A stretch of DNA of 41,128 bases, from assembly GCA_045106735.1 (NCBI GenBank), contig JBGCEZ010000011.1:1-41128 (forward strand). Reading direction: 5' to 3'. Below are positions 1-8,289 of this stretch, in pieces. This DNA is from JBGCEZ01 sp045106735. GTDB lineage: Bacteria > Planctomycetota > Phycisphaerae > Phycisphaerales > SM1A02. Within the stretch, counting starts at the first letter, position 1. Every line of letters starts with the position of its first letter. The notes below the pieces were generated by a model that was given only the letters and a program-made list of their open reading frames with translations, ran no database searches and was not told where the DNA came from. A program made the position numbers and the translations under genes.

Positions 1-191
1 GACGGGGCGACGGCCCCGCCCGGAGGGCTTGCGGTGCGCGAGTACCACCCTTCCCGGCGGCCGCTCGGGCCATTGGCCCGGGGCACCACACGGGTTCGAC
101 CCACTTTCGGAGGAACCTCCGAAGGACTCGAACCGGACCGATTCTCGCTGCGGGCCACCCGGCTCGCGGACGACTCCCAGGATCCACGCTC

Positions 192-1256
192 ATGCTGCGA
201 ACCGACTCGATCCAGTCCACTCCTCGCCCCATCACCGCTTCGGCGGGCTCCCGGCGACGCCGACCTGGCTTCACCGTGACCGAGCTGCTGGTGGTGATCG
301 CCATCATCGCCCTGCTGGTCGCGCTCCTGCTCGTGGCCCTCGGTGCGGCCCGGACCCGGGCCCAGGCGACGGACACCAATTCCACGATCACCGCCTTCGC
401 CAACGCCGTCTCCGCGTTCCAGCAGGAACACGGCCGGCTGCCCGGTGCGGTGCCCGAGGCGACGCTGCTCAATGATGCCGGCGGCAACGCCACCCGGCTC
501 ACCGGCATGGAGAACGCGCTGCTCGAGTTGATGGGCGGCTACGCCTTCGACAGTGACACGGTTGAGTTCAACTCGTTTGATCTGTCGAGCCCGAGCGTCC
601 GTGAGTACACGTTCAGCGAACCCGATGGCGGCACGCTCCGCATGCGGGTCGACGTGAACCGCATCGGCGAAGGCCCCAAGATCAAGGGCAAGCGCTTCGG
701 ACCGTACTTCACGCCCGACGAAAACGACTTCCTGCCGGTGACCGGCCAGACGAATGAAGCCGATCCGGATGCCCCGATGCTCGACCTGCTCGACGCGTGG
801 GGACAGCCCATCGCGTTCCTGCGGGCCCGCCGCACGCAAGGCCCGCTCGTCGGCCTCGCCTCGGCCGGAACCATCTCGCAGTTCGACCCGTCGCCGCTCA
901 TGGGCTACATGGGGTCGACCAGCTTGGGCCGCCTCGGCAAGAGCCAGGTGTTCAACGCCGGCGGCAACACCGAAGGCAGCATCCTCACCGACGCGGCCGG
1001 CGGCAACATGATCGCCCTGGACAACCTGGCGTACCTCATCGGTCACCCCTCGATCGCCGGCCAAGCCCGCGGCTCGTTTGTGGTGATCTCCGCCGGCCCC
1101 GACGGCATCTTCTTCTCCGCCTCCGATGGCCCTGGCCCGACCGACTCCACGAACGGCTACATCGTGGAGCTCGACACGCTGACGACGGGCGCCGGCGTGC
1201 TTCCGCCCCAGGTGATCGAGGAATACGACGACCTCGTGACCTTTGGAGGCGCTTGA
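192..1256 (+). CDS. Type IV/type II secretion prepilin-like protein
   Basis: The 354-residue product has a type III signal peptide: a basic leader ending RRRRPG (Gly26) followed by FTVTELLVVIAIIALL, with Glu at +5 of the predicted mature chain and a long hydrophobic helix. This is the substrate signature of prepilin peptidase, so the protein is expected to sit in the inner membrane and assemble into a pseudopilus or pilus-like fibre. The remainder is soluble; a segment near residue 295 reads VVISAGPDG, which resembles the C-terminal motif of GspG-type major pseudopilins. The protein is longer than GspG (about 140 aa), as is common for planctomycete prepilin-like proteins. The ATG at 192 is preceded by AGGA with a 9-nt spacer. 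A second prepilin gene follows immediately, so the two are probably co-transcribed. The exact system (secretion, pilus, or competence) cannot be told from the window. Confidence 0.85.
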   Translation: MLRTDSIQSTPRPITASAGSRRRRPGFTVTELLVVIAIIALLVALLLVALGAARTRAQATDTNSTITAFANAVSAFQQEHGRLPGAVPEATLLNDAGGNATRLTGMENALLELMGGYAFDSDTVEFNSFDLSSPSVREYTFSEPDGGTLRMRVDVNRIGEGPKIKGKRFGPYFTPDENDFLPVTGQTNEADPDAPMLDLLDAWGQPIAFLRARRTQGPLVGLASAGTISQFDPSPLMGYMGSTSLGRLGKSQVFNAGGNTEGSILTDAAGGNMIALDNLAYLIGHPSIAGQARGSFVVISAGPDGIFFSASDGPGPTDSTNGYIVELDTLTTGAGVLPPQVIEEYDDLVTFGGA

Positions 1257-1312
1257 TGATCGCGCGTTCCACCGCGTCCCTGTCTGTCGGTTGTCGGCCT
1301 GGAGAGTGCACC

Positions 1313-2359
1313 ATGAGGCGTCGTGCCCTGACATTGCTTGAACTGCTCGTCGTCATGGCGGTCATTGCAGTTCTCATCGGACTCGTCTTGTTCAGCCTGC
1401 GCATCGTCCGCGCGAACGCCGAACGAACGCGGGAGTCCAACGCGCTGCGGCAGATCACGCAGGCCTACCTCGCGTACGCCAGTGCGAACGAAGGCCAGCT
1501 CATGCCGGGCTACGTGAGCCCGGCCGCGCAGCTCCAGCTCAACATCCGCGGCTACGGTCCCGACGGGAAGATGATTCCCGATGACCAGCTGTGGGATTCG
1601 GCCGGTTGGATGTGGCGACTCTCGCCGTATCTGGACGACTGGCGCATCGGCATGGAGGGGTACACCTCCGCCACGTTCAAGGCGGAAATCGAGAACGAAG
1701 TTGCCCGCGGCGTCCTTGGCCGCAGCACGGCCACGGGTGCTTCCGACATCGGAATCGGTGAGTTCCCCGCCTTCGGGCTCAACGGCGTCATGCTCGGCGG
1801 CGACGATGTGCACCTGATGCCGCACTCCTCAGGCGTGCTGGGCAACGAGGCCCCCTGGGACTTCAACTCGGCCGGCACGGTCAAGGCCATCGAAAACCTG
1901 TCGCAGGCGAAGGCGCCGGCGCAGACGGTTGTGTTCATGCCGACGGCCCGCTGGGGATTTGCGGGGAGCGAGCTGCTTCCGACTGGCGGCAATCCCGCTA
2001 CGACTGGCGTCCGACTCGGCGCGCCGATCGTGCAACCGCCACAGTTGATTTCGGGAACGCCCGGCGGGGATTGGGCTCGCACCGAAGGTAACGCCACGTG
2101 GTGGTACAACGAGGATGGCAGCGACACTGGTGCCTCCCGCCAGGCCGCTGGCGGATACGCATGGTCCGATGGCTCGGGCCCAACCGGAGCGAACGGATTC
2201 CCCTTCGATCGTCGCGACAACGCCGACGCGGCGGGCATCAACATCCCGACGTCTCGCCTGGACGGCAGCATCGAGTCCGTCGACATGTTCCGCCTGATGC
2301 GGGAGATGAAGTACTGGGATCCTCAGTCCACGGTGTTCCGCGAGGGCACGAACTTCTGA
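1313..2359 (+). CDS. Second prepilin-like protein
   Basis: The 348-residue product begins MRRRALTLLELLVVMAVIAVLIG, a very short basic leader, Ala at the -1 site instead of the usual Gly, Glu at +5 and a hydrophobic helix. The mature part (NALRQITQAYLAYASANEGQ) matches the start of planctomycete prepilin-like (DUF1559-type) proteins, followed by a large soluble domain with no motif I recognise. The frame is open further upstream to an ATG at 1256 that overlaps the stop of the first prepilin gene, but the ATG at 1313 has a clear GGAGAG 7 nt upstream and gives a normal signal peptide, so I prefer it. Translational coupling from 1256 remains possible and would add 19 residues. It is likely a minor pseudopilin working with the upstream gene product. 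Confidence 0.82.
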   Translation: MRRRALTLLELLVVMAVIAVLIGLVLFSLRIVRANAERTRESNALRQITQAYLAYASANEGQLMPGYVSPAAQLQLNIRGYGPDGKMIPDDQLWDSAGWMWRLSPYLDDWRIGMEGYTSATFKAEIENEVARGVLGRSTATGASDIGIGEFPAFGLNGVMLGGDDVHLMPHSSGVLGNEAPWDFNSAGTVKAIENLSQAKAPAQTVVFMPTARWGFAGSELLPTGGNPATTGVRLGAPIVQPPQLISGTPGGDWARTEGNATWWYNEDGSDTGASRQAAGGYAWSDGSGPTGANGFPFDRRDNADAAGINIPTSRLDGSIESVDMFRLMREMKYWDPQSTVFREGTNF

Positions 2360-2426
2360 GCCCCGGCCGGCGGACGGATCCTTCGGACGCCGGCCATCGA
2401 ACGACGGCGATCCAACCAACACTGAC

Positions 2427-2472
2427 ACGCCGCGTCATTCGCCCGTTTCCCGGGCCGATGACGCGGCGTTTC
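2427..2472. terminator. Bidirectional terminator-like hairpin
   Basis: A perfect 12-bp stem ACGCCGCGTCAT / ATGACGCGGCGT pairs 2427-2438 with 2458-2469, and the intervening CCCG/CGGG can extend it. It lies 67 nt after the prepilin operon and before the convergent glycosyltransferase gene, so it can serve both directions. Confidence 0.6.
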
Positions 2473-2525
2473 GTTGGGTGTTTCGCTCGGCGTTTCGTTG
2501 GGCGTTTCGTTGGGCGTTTCGTTCG
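2466..2525. repeat. 12-bp tandem repeat, five copies
   Basis: Five consecutive 12-bp units, consensus GCGTTTCGTTGG, with units 2 and 5 diverged at two and one positions. The array begins on the right arm of the terminator stem and is intergenic (between the convergent stops at 2359 and 2620). Nothing else is visible in the 2473-2619 interval. Confidence 0.9.
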
Positions 2526-2619
2526 CGGACAGTCGTACGGGCGGCCATGCGGGCAGCCGTCCGGGCGGAGCGAACACCGGCGCAGCGATGCCTGTCCTCG
2601 TGCGCCCCACCGCCGCCGA

Positions 2620-3939
2620 TCAGTCGCGTTCGACCGACTCATCTCGCCAGACCCCGGCCGATGCATCGAACCGGTCCAGCGATGCCGGCACCAATTCGTT
2701 CACCCCCGCTTCGATCTCCGTTGCCGACGGGGCGATGTGCACCGGCTCGTCTCGGCTCATGCGTTGCCACGCGTCGCGCACCCGCACGCAGAACGCCCCG
2801 ATGTGGAACGTCTGGGCGACCCGCTCGCGCCCCTTGGTCGCCATGGTCGCGCGCAGTGCGTGGTCATCGTGCAGTCGTCCGATGCGATCGGCCGCGGCGA
2901 TGTGGTCGCCGGGCGGCACCAGCAAACCGGTGATGCCGTCTTCGATCAACTCCGCGAACGCCGGCGCCGCGTCGGCCACCAACGGCACGCCGGCGGCCAT
3001 GGCCCACAGCGCCGGCCCCACGCCGGGCACCGACGGCCCGCAACGATCGCCGCCGAGCAGCCAGCCCCGCAGCCCGTACGGCCGCAGCTCCGGATCGTCG
3101 AGGCGGACCGAACCCGTCGCCGTCATCATGGCCACGTCGCAGCCGGGCAACATGGTCCAGGGCTCCGCCAAGCCGTCCTCCAGGTCCATCACCGACTCGA
3201 TGCCCAGGTCCTGCAGCCACCGGCGACCGGCCAGGCGGCGGGCCGCCCCCGGATGCACTAGAAGCTTCACCCGGCGGCCGCTCACCGCGAGTCGTCCCAC
3301 CACGTCCGCGGCGACCCGGGCGTCGGCCCAGGCCATCGGCGAACCGAGCAGGCCAACGACGACGGTGCCGCGGCCGACGTTCCATCGGTGCCGCAGGCGG
3401 TTTCGGGCGTCGGGGTCGACGAGCTCGGGGTCCACCCCCGGTGGCAGCACCGAAACGTGTTCGGCCGGGAATCCGGCGGCGATGTACTCCCGCCGCACCG
3501 ACCGGCTCGGGACGAGCATCGGCACCGGATGGCGGTCCGCCGCCCGGCGCAAGGCGATCAGTCCCGGCTCGGACACCGGGCCGATGGACGCCGACGCCAG
3601 GATGCGGCGACCGGGAACCGCCGCGGCCAGGGCCATGGCCGAGCCGAGCGTCCAGCCGTGGAAGAGGTCAAACGGTCCGTCGGTGCGTTCCCAGGCTTCG
3701 ATGAGCCGGCGGAGCGGACGTCCGGCGCTGATGGCCAAGCCGATCGTCGTCGGCACGAGTCCGTCGGGGACCACCCCGCACCGCCGCGCGAGCCGCGCGT
3801 GGCGACGACCGCCCAGGATCACGGTGCGTTGGTCGACGGATGAGATTCGTCGCAGCGGTCCGGCGAGCTGGCGCAGGGCAATGCCCCCGCCGCCGGCGGC
3901 ACCGGGATCGATCACGTGGAGGATCCGCAGGCGGTCCAT
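2620..3939 (-). CDS. GT4-family (GT-B fold) glycosyltransferase
   Basis: The 439-residue product has the outline of a group 1 glycosyltransferase. The N-terminal half starts RILHVIDPGAAGGGGIALRQL, the glycine-rich acceptor-side loop, and contains VPSRSVRREYIAAGFPAEHVSVLPPGVD, the linker typical of GT4 enzymes. The C-terminal half has an ALWAMAAGVPLVAD...FAELIEDGITGLLVPPGD segment, the donor nucleotide-sugar binding region (E-x7-E-like). It would transfer a sugar from a nucleotide-sugar to a cell-surface glycan or lipid; the substrate is not predictable. It is the last gene of a minus-strand operon, starting 19 nt after the upstream lipoprotein gene, so the operon links envelope lipoproteins with glycan synthesis. 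The last 40 residues are low complexity. Confidence 0.85.
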   Translation of the reverse strand: MDRLRILHVIDPGAAGGGGIALRQLAGPLRRISSVDQRTVILGGRRHARLARRCGVVPDGLVPTTIGLAISAGRPLRRLIEAWERTDGPFDLFHGWTLGSAMALAAAVPGRRILASASIGPVSEPGLIALRRAADRHPVPMLVPSRSVRREYIAAGFPAEHVSVLPPGVDPELVDPDARNRLRHRWNVGRGTVVVGLLGSPMAWADARVAADVVGRLAVSGRRVKLLVHPGAARRLAGRRWLQDLGIESVMDLEDGLAEPWTMLPGCDVAMMTATGSVRLDDPELRPYGLRGWLLGGDRCGPSVPGVGPALWAMAAGVPLVADAAPAFAELIEDGITGLLVPPGDHIAAADRIGRLHDDHALRATMATKGRERVAQTFHIGAFCVRVRDAWQRMSRDEPVHIAPSATEIEAGVNELVPASLDRFDASAGVWRDESVERD

Positions 3940-3958
3940 GGGCGAGCGAGCTCCCGAA

Positions 3959-4756
3959 TCAGCGCGGGTTGAGGTTGCCGCCGAGTTCCTTGATTTCGTG
4001 CTCGTAGAACAGCTTGCCGATCTCGACCGCGAGCTGATCGATCACTTCAAAGCTGATGCGCACGCGGCCCGACTCGCTGGAAAGCGCGAGCGGATCGGTC
4101 TCGAGCAACTGGGCGGAGACGATCTCGAACGGTTGCGGCGAGGCCGGCGACGGAAAGACGCGTTCTCGCGCGCTGATGTCGAGGATCGAAACCCGGGCGG
4201 ACGCGGCCGGTCGCGGCACGCTGTTCGGCAAGAACGCAAATGACTGCATTTCGATCGCGATCAAGACTTCGGCGCCAACCTCCTGGCCGATCATCTCGCG
4301 GCTCACCAACTGCCCGCTGCGATCGCGGGCGTCGGCCAAGGCGATGGCATCGGTGGAGTCGATCATGTTCTCCGGGTTCAATTCCTTCTCGGAGTTGATG
4401 ATCGTGGTGACGCGGCGCCCAAGTTGCCGGCGAAGCTGCGTCGATCGCAGCGGAATCACGTTCCGCCGGTCGTCGACAAAGACCACCGTCGGACGAGGCT
4501 CCAAGGTGTAGAGCGCTTCGCGCGTGGGCGGCCCGTCGAGGATCGTGACGATCGGAGCAACGATGTTGCACCCGCCCAGCATCAGGAAACCGCCGGCCAA
4601 GAGGCCTTGGCCGAGCAGTTCGCGCCGGCTGATCCCCGCGGAGTTGTCGCTGGCCGGCGCGGCGTGCCCGGGCAGCGCGTCGGCCGACATCCCGTTGCCA
4701 GAGGAGGTCGAACGAGCATCAGATGCATGTCGATCGGCAGATCGGTCGAGACTCAC
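3959..4756 (-). CDS. Putative lipoprotein, paralog of the upstream gene product
   Basis: The 265-residue product carries, after a 40-residue hydrophilic N-tail, SRRELLGQGLLAGGFLMLGGC: a twin-arginine-like pair, a hydrophobic stretch and a lipobox (LGGC), indicating export and lipidation. The mature part has no motif I recognise. Its C-terminus (LAVEIGKLFYEHEIKELGGNL) matches the end of the preceding gene's product (TRVAWLFYKHEEPKYPDLY), and both have a similar alpha/beta pattern, so the two are tandem paralogs. The start is a GTG overlapping the upstream stop in a GTGA. If the RR pair is used by the Tat system this protein may fold before export, unlike its neighbour. An internal ATG at residue 23 would still give a complete signal. 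Confidence 0.75.
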   Translation of the reverse strand: MSLDRSADRHASDARSTSSGNGMSADALPGHAAPASDNSAGISRRELLGQGLLAGGFLMLGGCNIVAPIVTILDGPPTREALYTLEPRPTVVFVDDRRNVIPLRSTQLRRQLGRRVTTIINSEKELNPENMIDSTDAIALADARDRSGQLVSREMIGQEVGAEVLIAIEMQSFAFLPNSVPRPAASARVSILDISARERVFPSPASPQPFEIVSAQLLETDPLALSSESGRVRISFEVIDQLAVEIGKLFYEHEIKELGGNLNPR

Positions 4757-5511
4757 TGATCGAGCTCCGGCTTGTAGAGATCGGGATACTTGGGCTCTTC
4801 GTGCTTGTAGAAGAGCCAGGCAACTCGGGTGATGAACTTGCTGGTCAGACCCTGGGCGATGGCGGACTCGGCCACGTCTTCACGGGTGATGCCCTCGATG
4901 TCAGGGAACCGCACGTTCACTTCAAAGGTGTCGATGAACGAGTCATTGTCGAACCCATCGGCTTCGATGATGCCGACGGTCGCGCCAACCGCGCCGTCCC
5001 AGAGGAAGCGGTTGCCGGGCGGGTTCAGCCGGTACTCGTACACATCCACGTACACGATGCGATCGGCATTCAATGCTTCGGCGATCTCGCCGTAGGCCAT
5101 CGCGTCCCACTGCGGCGTGCGGTACTGCCAAGCCTGGATGCCACGGGGATCAAGCACCGAAACCCCATTGACATTCTCGAGGATCTTCTGGCTCACCACC
5201 GTGGCCACGTTGGCCCCGAGCTGCGGCGAGTTCCAACTGATGTCGAGGCCGACGTTCACGACGACGGCGACCGTTTGCCCTTCCAAACCGCGGTACAGCG
5301 GTGCGACCTCAATGAGCTTCTGCGTCTCGAACGACTGGCCCATCGCCCCGACAATGCCGAACGCGGCGCACCCACCGGCGAGCAGCAGATTGCCGCCAGC
5401 GATCAGTGCCGCGGTGGCGAGTGGCCATCGCGACCGGCGCGACCGACGGCGGGGACCGACATCAGTCCGAACGTCGTTCCATTCACGGAGAAAGCGAGCA
5501 AGACGTTTCAT
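4753..5511 (-). CDS. Putative lipoprotein (first of two tandem paralogs)
   Basis: The 252-residue product starts MKRLARFLREWNDVR, has a basic RRRSRRSRWP block, a hydrophobic segment and a lipobox LAGGC near residue 48, so it is predicted to be an envelope lipoprotein. The mature domain (GQTVAVVVNVGLDISWNSPQ, ADRIVYVDVYEYRLNPPG) alternates short strands and helices and resembles lipoproteins that bind small ligands or partner envelope complexes, but I do not recognise a named family. The ATG at 5511 lies 2 nt after the upstream stop. The stop overlaps the next gene's GTG. It probably acts with the downstream paralog, perhaps as a heteromeric pair. Confidence 0.75.
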   Translation of the reverse strand: MKRLARFLREWNDVRTDVGPRRRSRRSRWPLATAALIAGGNLLLAGGCAAFGIVGAMGQSFETQKLIEVAPLYRGLEGQTVAVVVNVGLDISWNSPQLGANVATVVSQKILENVNGVSVLDPRGIQAWQYRTPQWDAMAYGEIAEALNADRIVYVDVYEYRLNPPGNRFLWDGAVGATVGIIEADGFDNDSFIDTFEVNVRFPDIEGITREDVAESAIAQGLTSKFITRVAWLFYKHEEPKYPDLYKPELDQ

Positions 5512-5513
5512 GG

Positions 5514-6140
5514 TCAGATCCATCCTCGGTGGGTGGCAATCTTGTAACCCCAGGCCAGCAGCAGCAATCCACCGCTGATCCAGCCGATCCGGGCGGTGAC
5601 CCAGCGATTGACAAGCAGGCCGAAGACCGCGGTCCCAGACCAAGCAGTCCAGAGGGCGGCAACGAGCGTGGCCGCGGTGACAACGGCCAACAATGTGCCG
5701 AAGGGTTGGGTCACGAATGCCGCGACAAGGTTGCCGTCGGCTGAGTGGGCGAATGCGGTCGTCATCCCGCAGGTCGGGCACGGCAGATCCATGCGGGTCA
5801 CCCAGCCACACTCGGGGAGTCCGAGTTGCTGGTGGGTCCCCAGTCCGCCGCCCGAGGGACTGAGCCAGGCGGCGACCCCGAGCAGTCCGCCGGTCGGCAT
5901 GGCCAGCGCGACCCCGATCAGGCGGCGTCGCATGCGTGCCCCGGCCGAGTCATCCGACGGGACATCTGATCCGGAACCGGAGCCCAAAGCTGATGCTGGT
6001 GCTGCGTCCGGTGCGGTGCCCAATCCGCCCCGGGAATCTGAGCCCGAACCCGAAGTCGATGCGATGCCGGGCCCGGAGTTTCCGCCGGCGGCGTCCGCGG
6101 ACGATGCCGCGGCGAAAGGTGGGGTGGCATCAGAGCTCAT
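5514..6140 (-). CDS. DUF2752 membrane protein
   Basis: The 208-residue product contains the DUF2752 core: a first membrane helix (RLIGVALAMPTGGLLGVAAWL), the signature MDLPCPTCGMTTAFAH with the CPxCG pair, and two further helices before the C-terminus WGYKIATHRGWI. The family is a small inner-membrane protein of unknown function found mainly in Bacteroidetes, Planctomycetes and Actinobacteria. The first ~70 residues are a Gly/Ser/Asp/Ala-rich linker. Starts at 6230 and 5933 (MRRRLIGVA, just before the first helix) are also in frame; the 5933 start has a better purine run upstream. It is the first gene of the four-gene operon with two lipoproteins and a glycosyltransferase. Confidence 0.8.
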   Translation of the reverse strand: MSSDATPPFAAASSADAAGGNSGPGIASTSGSGSDSRGGLGTAPDAAPASALGSGSGSDVPSDDSAGARMRRRLIGVALAMPTGGLLGVAAWLSPSGGGLGTHQQLGLPECGWVTRMDLPCPTCGMTTAFAHSADGNLVAAFVTQPFGTLLAVVTAATLVAALWTAWSGTAVFGLLVNRWVTARIGWISGGLLLLAWGYKIATHRGWI

Positions 6141-6486
6141 GGCGATCCGGAGGGGCGTCCGTCGGTCGGACGGGTCGGGGTTGGCTGGCCGCGGAAATCG
6201 AACCGCGATACCGCGGGGGCCGGACCGCATGGTACCCCCCCGTCGCCGGCACGATTCGAACGGCCCGGCGGCAGGGTTCCCGGGGATCCGGAAGCCAGCG
6301 TGTGTCTGGGCGACGTCGCCCGAGGGGGACGCCAGCACGGCATCCCGTGCCGGCTCAGGCCGGACGGCGGGTCACGTGGCCGAGTCGTGGGGCCGGGCGT
6401 CGGGCCGGGCGCGGGGCCGGGCGCGGAGCAAGACAGAGGGCCAGGCGTGGGGCGGCGTTCCGGCCAGTCGGGCGACCTACCGCGGC
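6141..6486. other. Intergenic region without a recognisable gene
   Basis: This 346-bp gap separates two minus-strand genes. It holds G/C-rich direct repeats of a GGGCCGGGCG core at about 6390-6425 and a stretch with TTCGAA-type T-arm resemblance that does not fold as a tRNA. It is expected to contain the promoter of the DUF2752 operon, but I see no convincing -35/-10 pair. Confidence 0.4.
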
Positions 6487-8289
6487 TCAGCGCGGGCCGG
6501 CCCCGAGCCGGGTGACGTACCAGCCACGCCGGCCGCCGAGCTGAATCGGGGCTCGCAGATGCAGTTCCAGCCCGCAGTGGAGCAAATCGGCGATGCGGAG
6601 CGGGTCGTCGGTGAAGACGTGGCCGCGCGGCCGCCGGCCACCATCGATGGGCGTGTCGCGGCAAGCCATGGCCAGCAGATCGGCGTGGTTCACGGCCCAG
6701 TGGGTGACCGCGGCAAGCCGGACGGCGTCGGCCACATGGGCCAAGACATGCAAGCCGCCCGCATCGTCGACGGCGAGTTCCACCGCCGGATGGTCCGGGC
6801 AACGCACGGGGAGGGCGATGAGCCCGGCGACGTGGTCGACCAATGAGCGAGAGCCGTCGGGATCCTCGATGCAAGTGCCACCGGCTTGGGTGCCAGCCAA
6901 TCCCGCATCGCACGCGATGGGTGGCGCCTCAAATGGAGCGCCCGCCAAGGCCGGATGCTGCTCGATCGGACGCGGCGGGCTGCCTCCCACCGGCGTCTCG
7001 AAGGCCGGGTTGGCGACGGGTTCGGGACGCGCGAGTGGCGACGCCGGCGATGCCGCGGCGGTGTTCGGTGAACCGCGTCGCAAGAGATCGATCACGTCCG
7101 TGGGCGAGAGTCCGCTCGGCGGACCGCTGACCACCGCTTCGGGGACCGCACCGGGTTCGATGCGCGGGATGCAGCAACGCAATTCGACGTGGTGGGCGGT
7201 GTCGGCGTGGACGGCGGCGTCGATGGCCACGGAGACGGCTTCTGCTTCGCGTCGGACGACGCCGACCACGGCCACGCCGAGTCGCGGCATGGCCACGCCG
7301 CGCTGTTCCGCCGCCGCGGCCAAGGATGCGGCGATACTGCGGCAGCGGGCGATCGACATGGGATCGCCGCTGGTCAGGATGGTGACGCGTTCGGGCTGCC
7401 CCGACAGTGTGGCGTGCGGATCCGGCGGACCGGCCGCGTGCAGGACCCAGGCCCCGCTCAAGCGCGACATGGCGGTGACCGCCGCGCGCAGCGGCAGGCG
7501 TTCGAGGCCCGCCGGGCCGCGGCGACCGAAGAGTTCGAGGCGGACTTCGTCGCGTTCGCGCCGCACCAAGACCGACGTTCCGGACTGCATGCTGATGACG
7601 TGCATGAAGGGCGCCAGCCAAATGCCGGCGCGGACCGGGAGGTGGCCGAGGATGACCCGCTCGATCGGGGCCGGGTCGGCGGCCCTCTCGGCATCAACGT
7701 CGTCGCGGAGCAAGCGCTGCAGGGCGTCAACCGCCGGGGCGGCCAGGGGCGACGCGGGTGCGTCGGCTGCGTCGGGTGCGTCGGCTGCGTCGGACGGGAA
7801 CTCGATCTCGACACACGCCGCGGCCAACGGATCAGCCGGGGTGACGACGGCATCGATCGCCCCGAGGAGATCGTGAACACGATCGCTGGTCGGGCGCGGC
7901 GTGGTCACCGGATCGAGTTCGCCGAGCCGGGACTGTATCTGGGTTTGGGTTGGGGCTTGGATTGGGCCTTGGGTTGGGGTTTGGGCGTGGGGGTGCTCGG
8001 ATCGGGGGTGCGCCGTGTTGCCGCCAAGCGCTTCGATGCCGGCCACTTCACCGGCCGCATCCTCGGCGTCGGGGCCAATCGTGCCAACCACAGACGGCCG
8101 ATCGGTTCGCCGCTTCTCATCAATCAAGCCAACGTGGTCGCCATCCTGCAGCGGGCCGCTGGGCAACGGCCCGTCAGGGCTGGCGGAAGTGCCAGCCGCA
8201 GCGGGATCTTCCGTCGGATCCGATTCGGATTCCGAGGTCGTCATAAAGATCGAAGCCAGCGCCTTGTACGGATCGCGCGAGCGTGTCAC
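6487..8289 (-). CDS. Unknown protein coupled to the ParA-CBM gene
   Basis: The 600-residue product is not a family I recognise. Residues 1-190 are low complexity, with PTQ-type repeats (about 90-105) and Asp/Ala/Pro repeats (about 165-180). From about residue 205 a folded domain begins (IERVILGHLPVRAGIWLAPF). It continues through VTILTSGDPMSIARCRSIAASL, RLGVAVVGVVRREAEAVSVAI and ELRCCIPRIE, an order of elements reminiscent of the C-terminal half of MinD/FlhG ATPases but without any P-loop; this comparison is inference only. A Pro-rich linker follows, then a C-terminal domain (about 480-600) with DHVAGLIALPVRCPDHPAVELAVDDAGGLHVLAHV. The GTG start overlaps the ParA-CBM stop (GTGA), so the two are translationally coupled and probably work together. 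An in-frame ATG lies 15 codons downstream. Confidence 0.7.
   Translation of the reverse strand: MTRSRDPYKALASIFMTTSESESDPTEDPAAAGTSASPDGPLPSGPLQDGDHVGLIDEKRRTDRPSVVGTIGPDAEDAAGEVAGIEALGGNTAHPRSEHPHAQTPTQGPIQAPTQTQIQSRLGELDPVTTPRPTSDRVHDLLGAIDAVVTPADPLAAACVEIEFPSDAADAPDAADAPASPLAAPAVDALQRLLRDDVDAERAADPAPIERVILGHLPVRAGIWLAPFMHVISMQSGTSVLVRRERDEVRLELFGRRGPAGLERLPLRAAVTAMSRLSGAWVLHAAGPPDPHATLSGQPERVTILTSGDPMSIARCRSIAASLAAAAEQRGVAMPRLGVAVVGVVRREAEAVSVAIDAAVHADTAHHVELRCCIPRIEPGAVPEAVVSGPPSGLSPTDVIDLLRRGSPNTAAASPASPLARPEPVANPAFETPVGGSPPRPIEQHPALAGAPFEAPPIACDAGLAGTQAGGTCIEDPDGSRSLVDHVAGLIALPVRCPDHPAVELAVDDAGGLHVLAHVADAVRLAAVTHWAVNHADLLAMACRDTPIDGGRRPRGHVFTDDPLRIADLLHCGLELHLRAPIQLGGRRGWYVTRLGAGPR
7941..7993. 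repeat. G-tract repeat with G-quadruplex potential
   Basis: The plus strand has eight runs of three to five G within 53 bp, separated by 2-10 nt (mostly T/C/A). It lies inside the minus-strand gene and encodes its PTQ-type repeat, so the G-rich strand is the transcription template. Confidence 0.7.

Noticed and set aside
2474..4243. Long plus-strand frame of 589 codons opposite the GT4 gene
   Set aside because: The translation is Arg/Ser/Pro-rich with no motif; it is the high-GC shadow of the real minus-strand genes.
6181..6300. tRNA-like T-arm sequences on the minus strand
   Set aside because: TTCGAAT and TTCGATT are present but no acceptor, D or anticodon arms can be formed around them.
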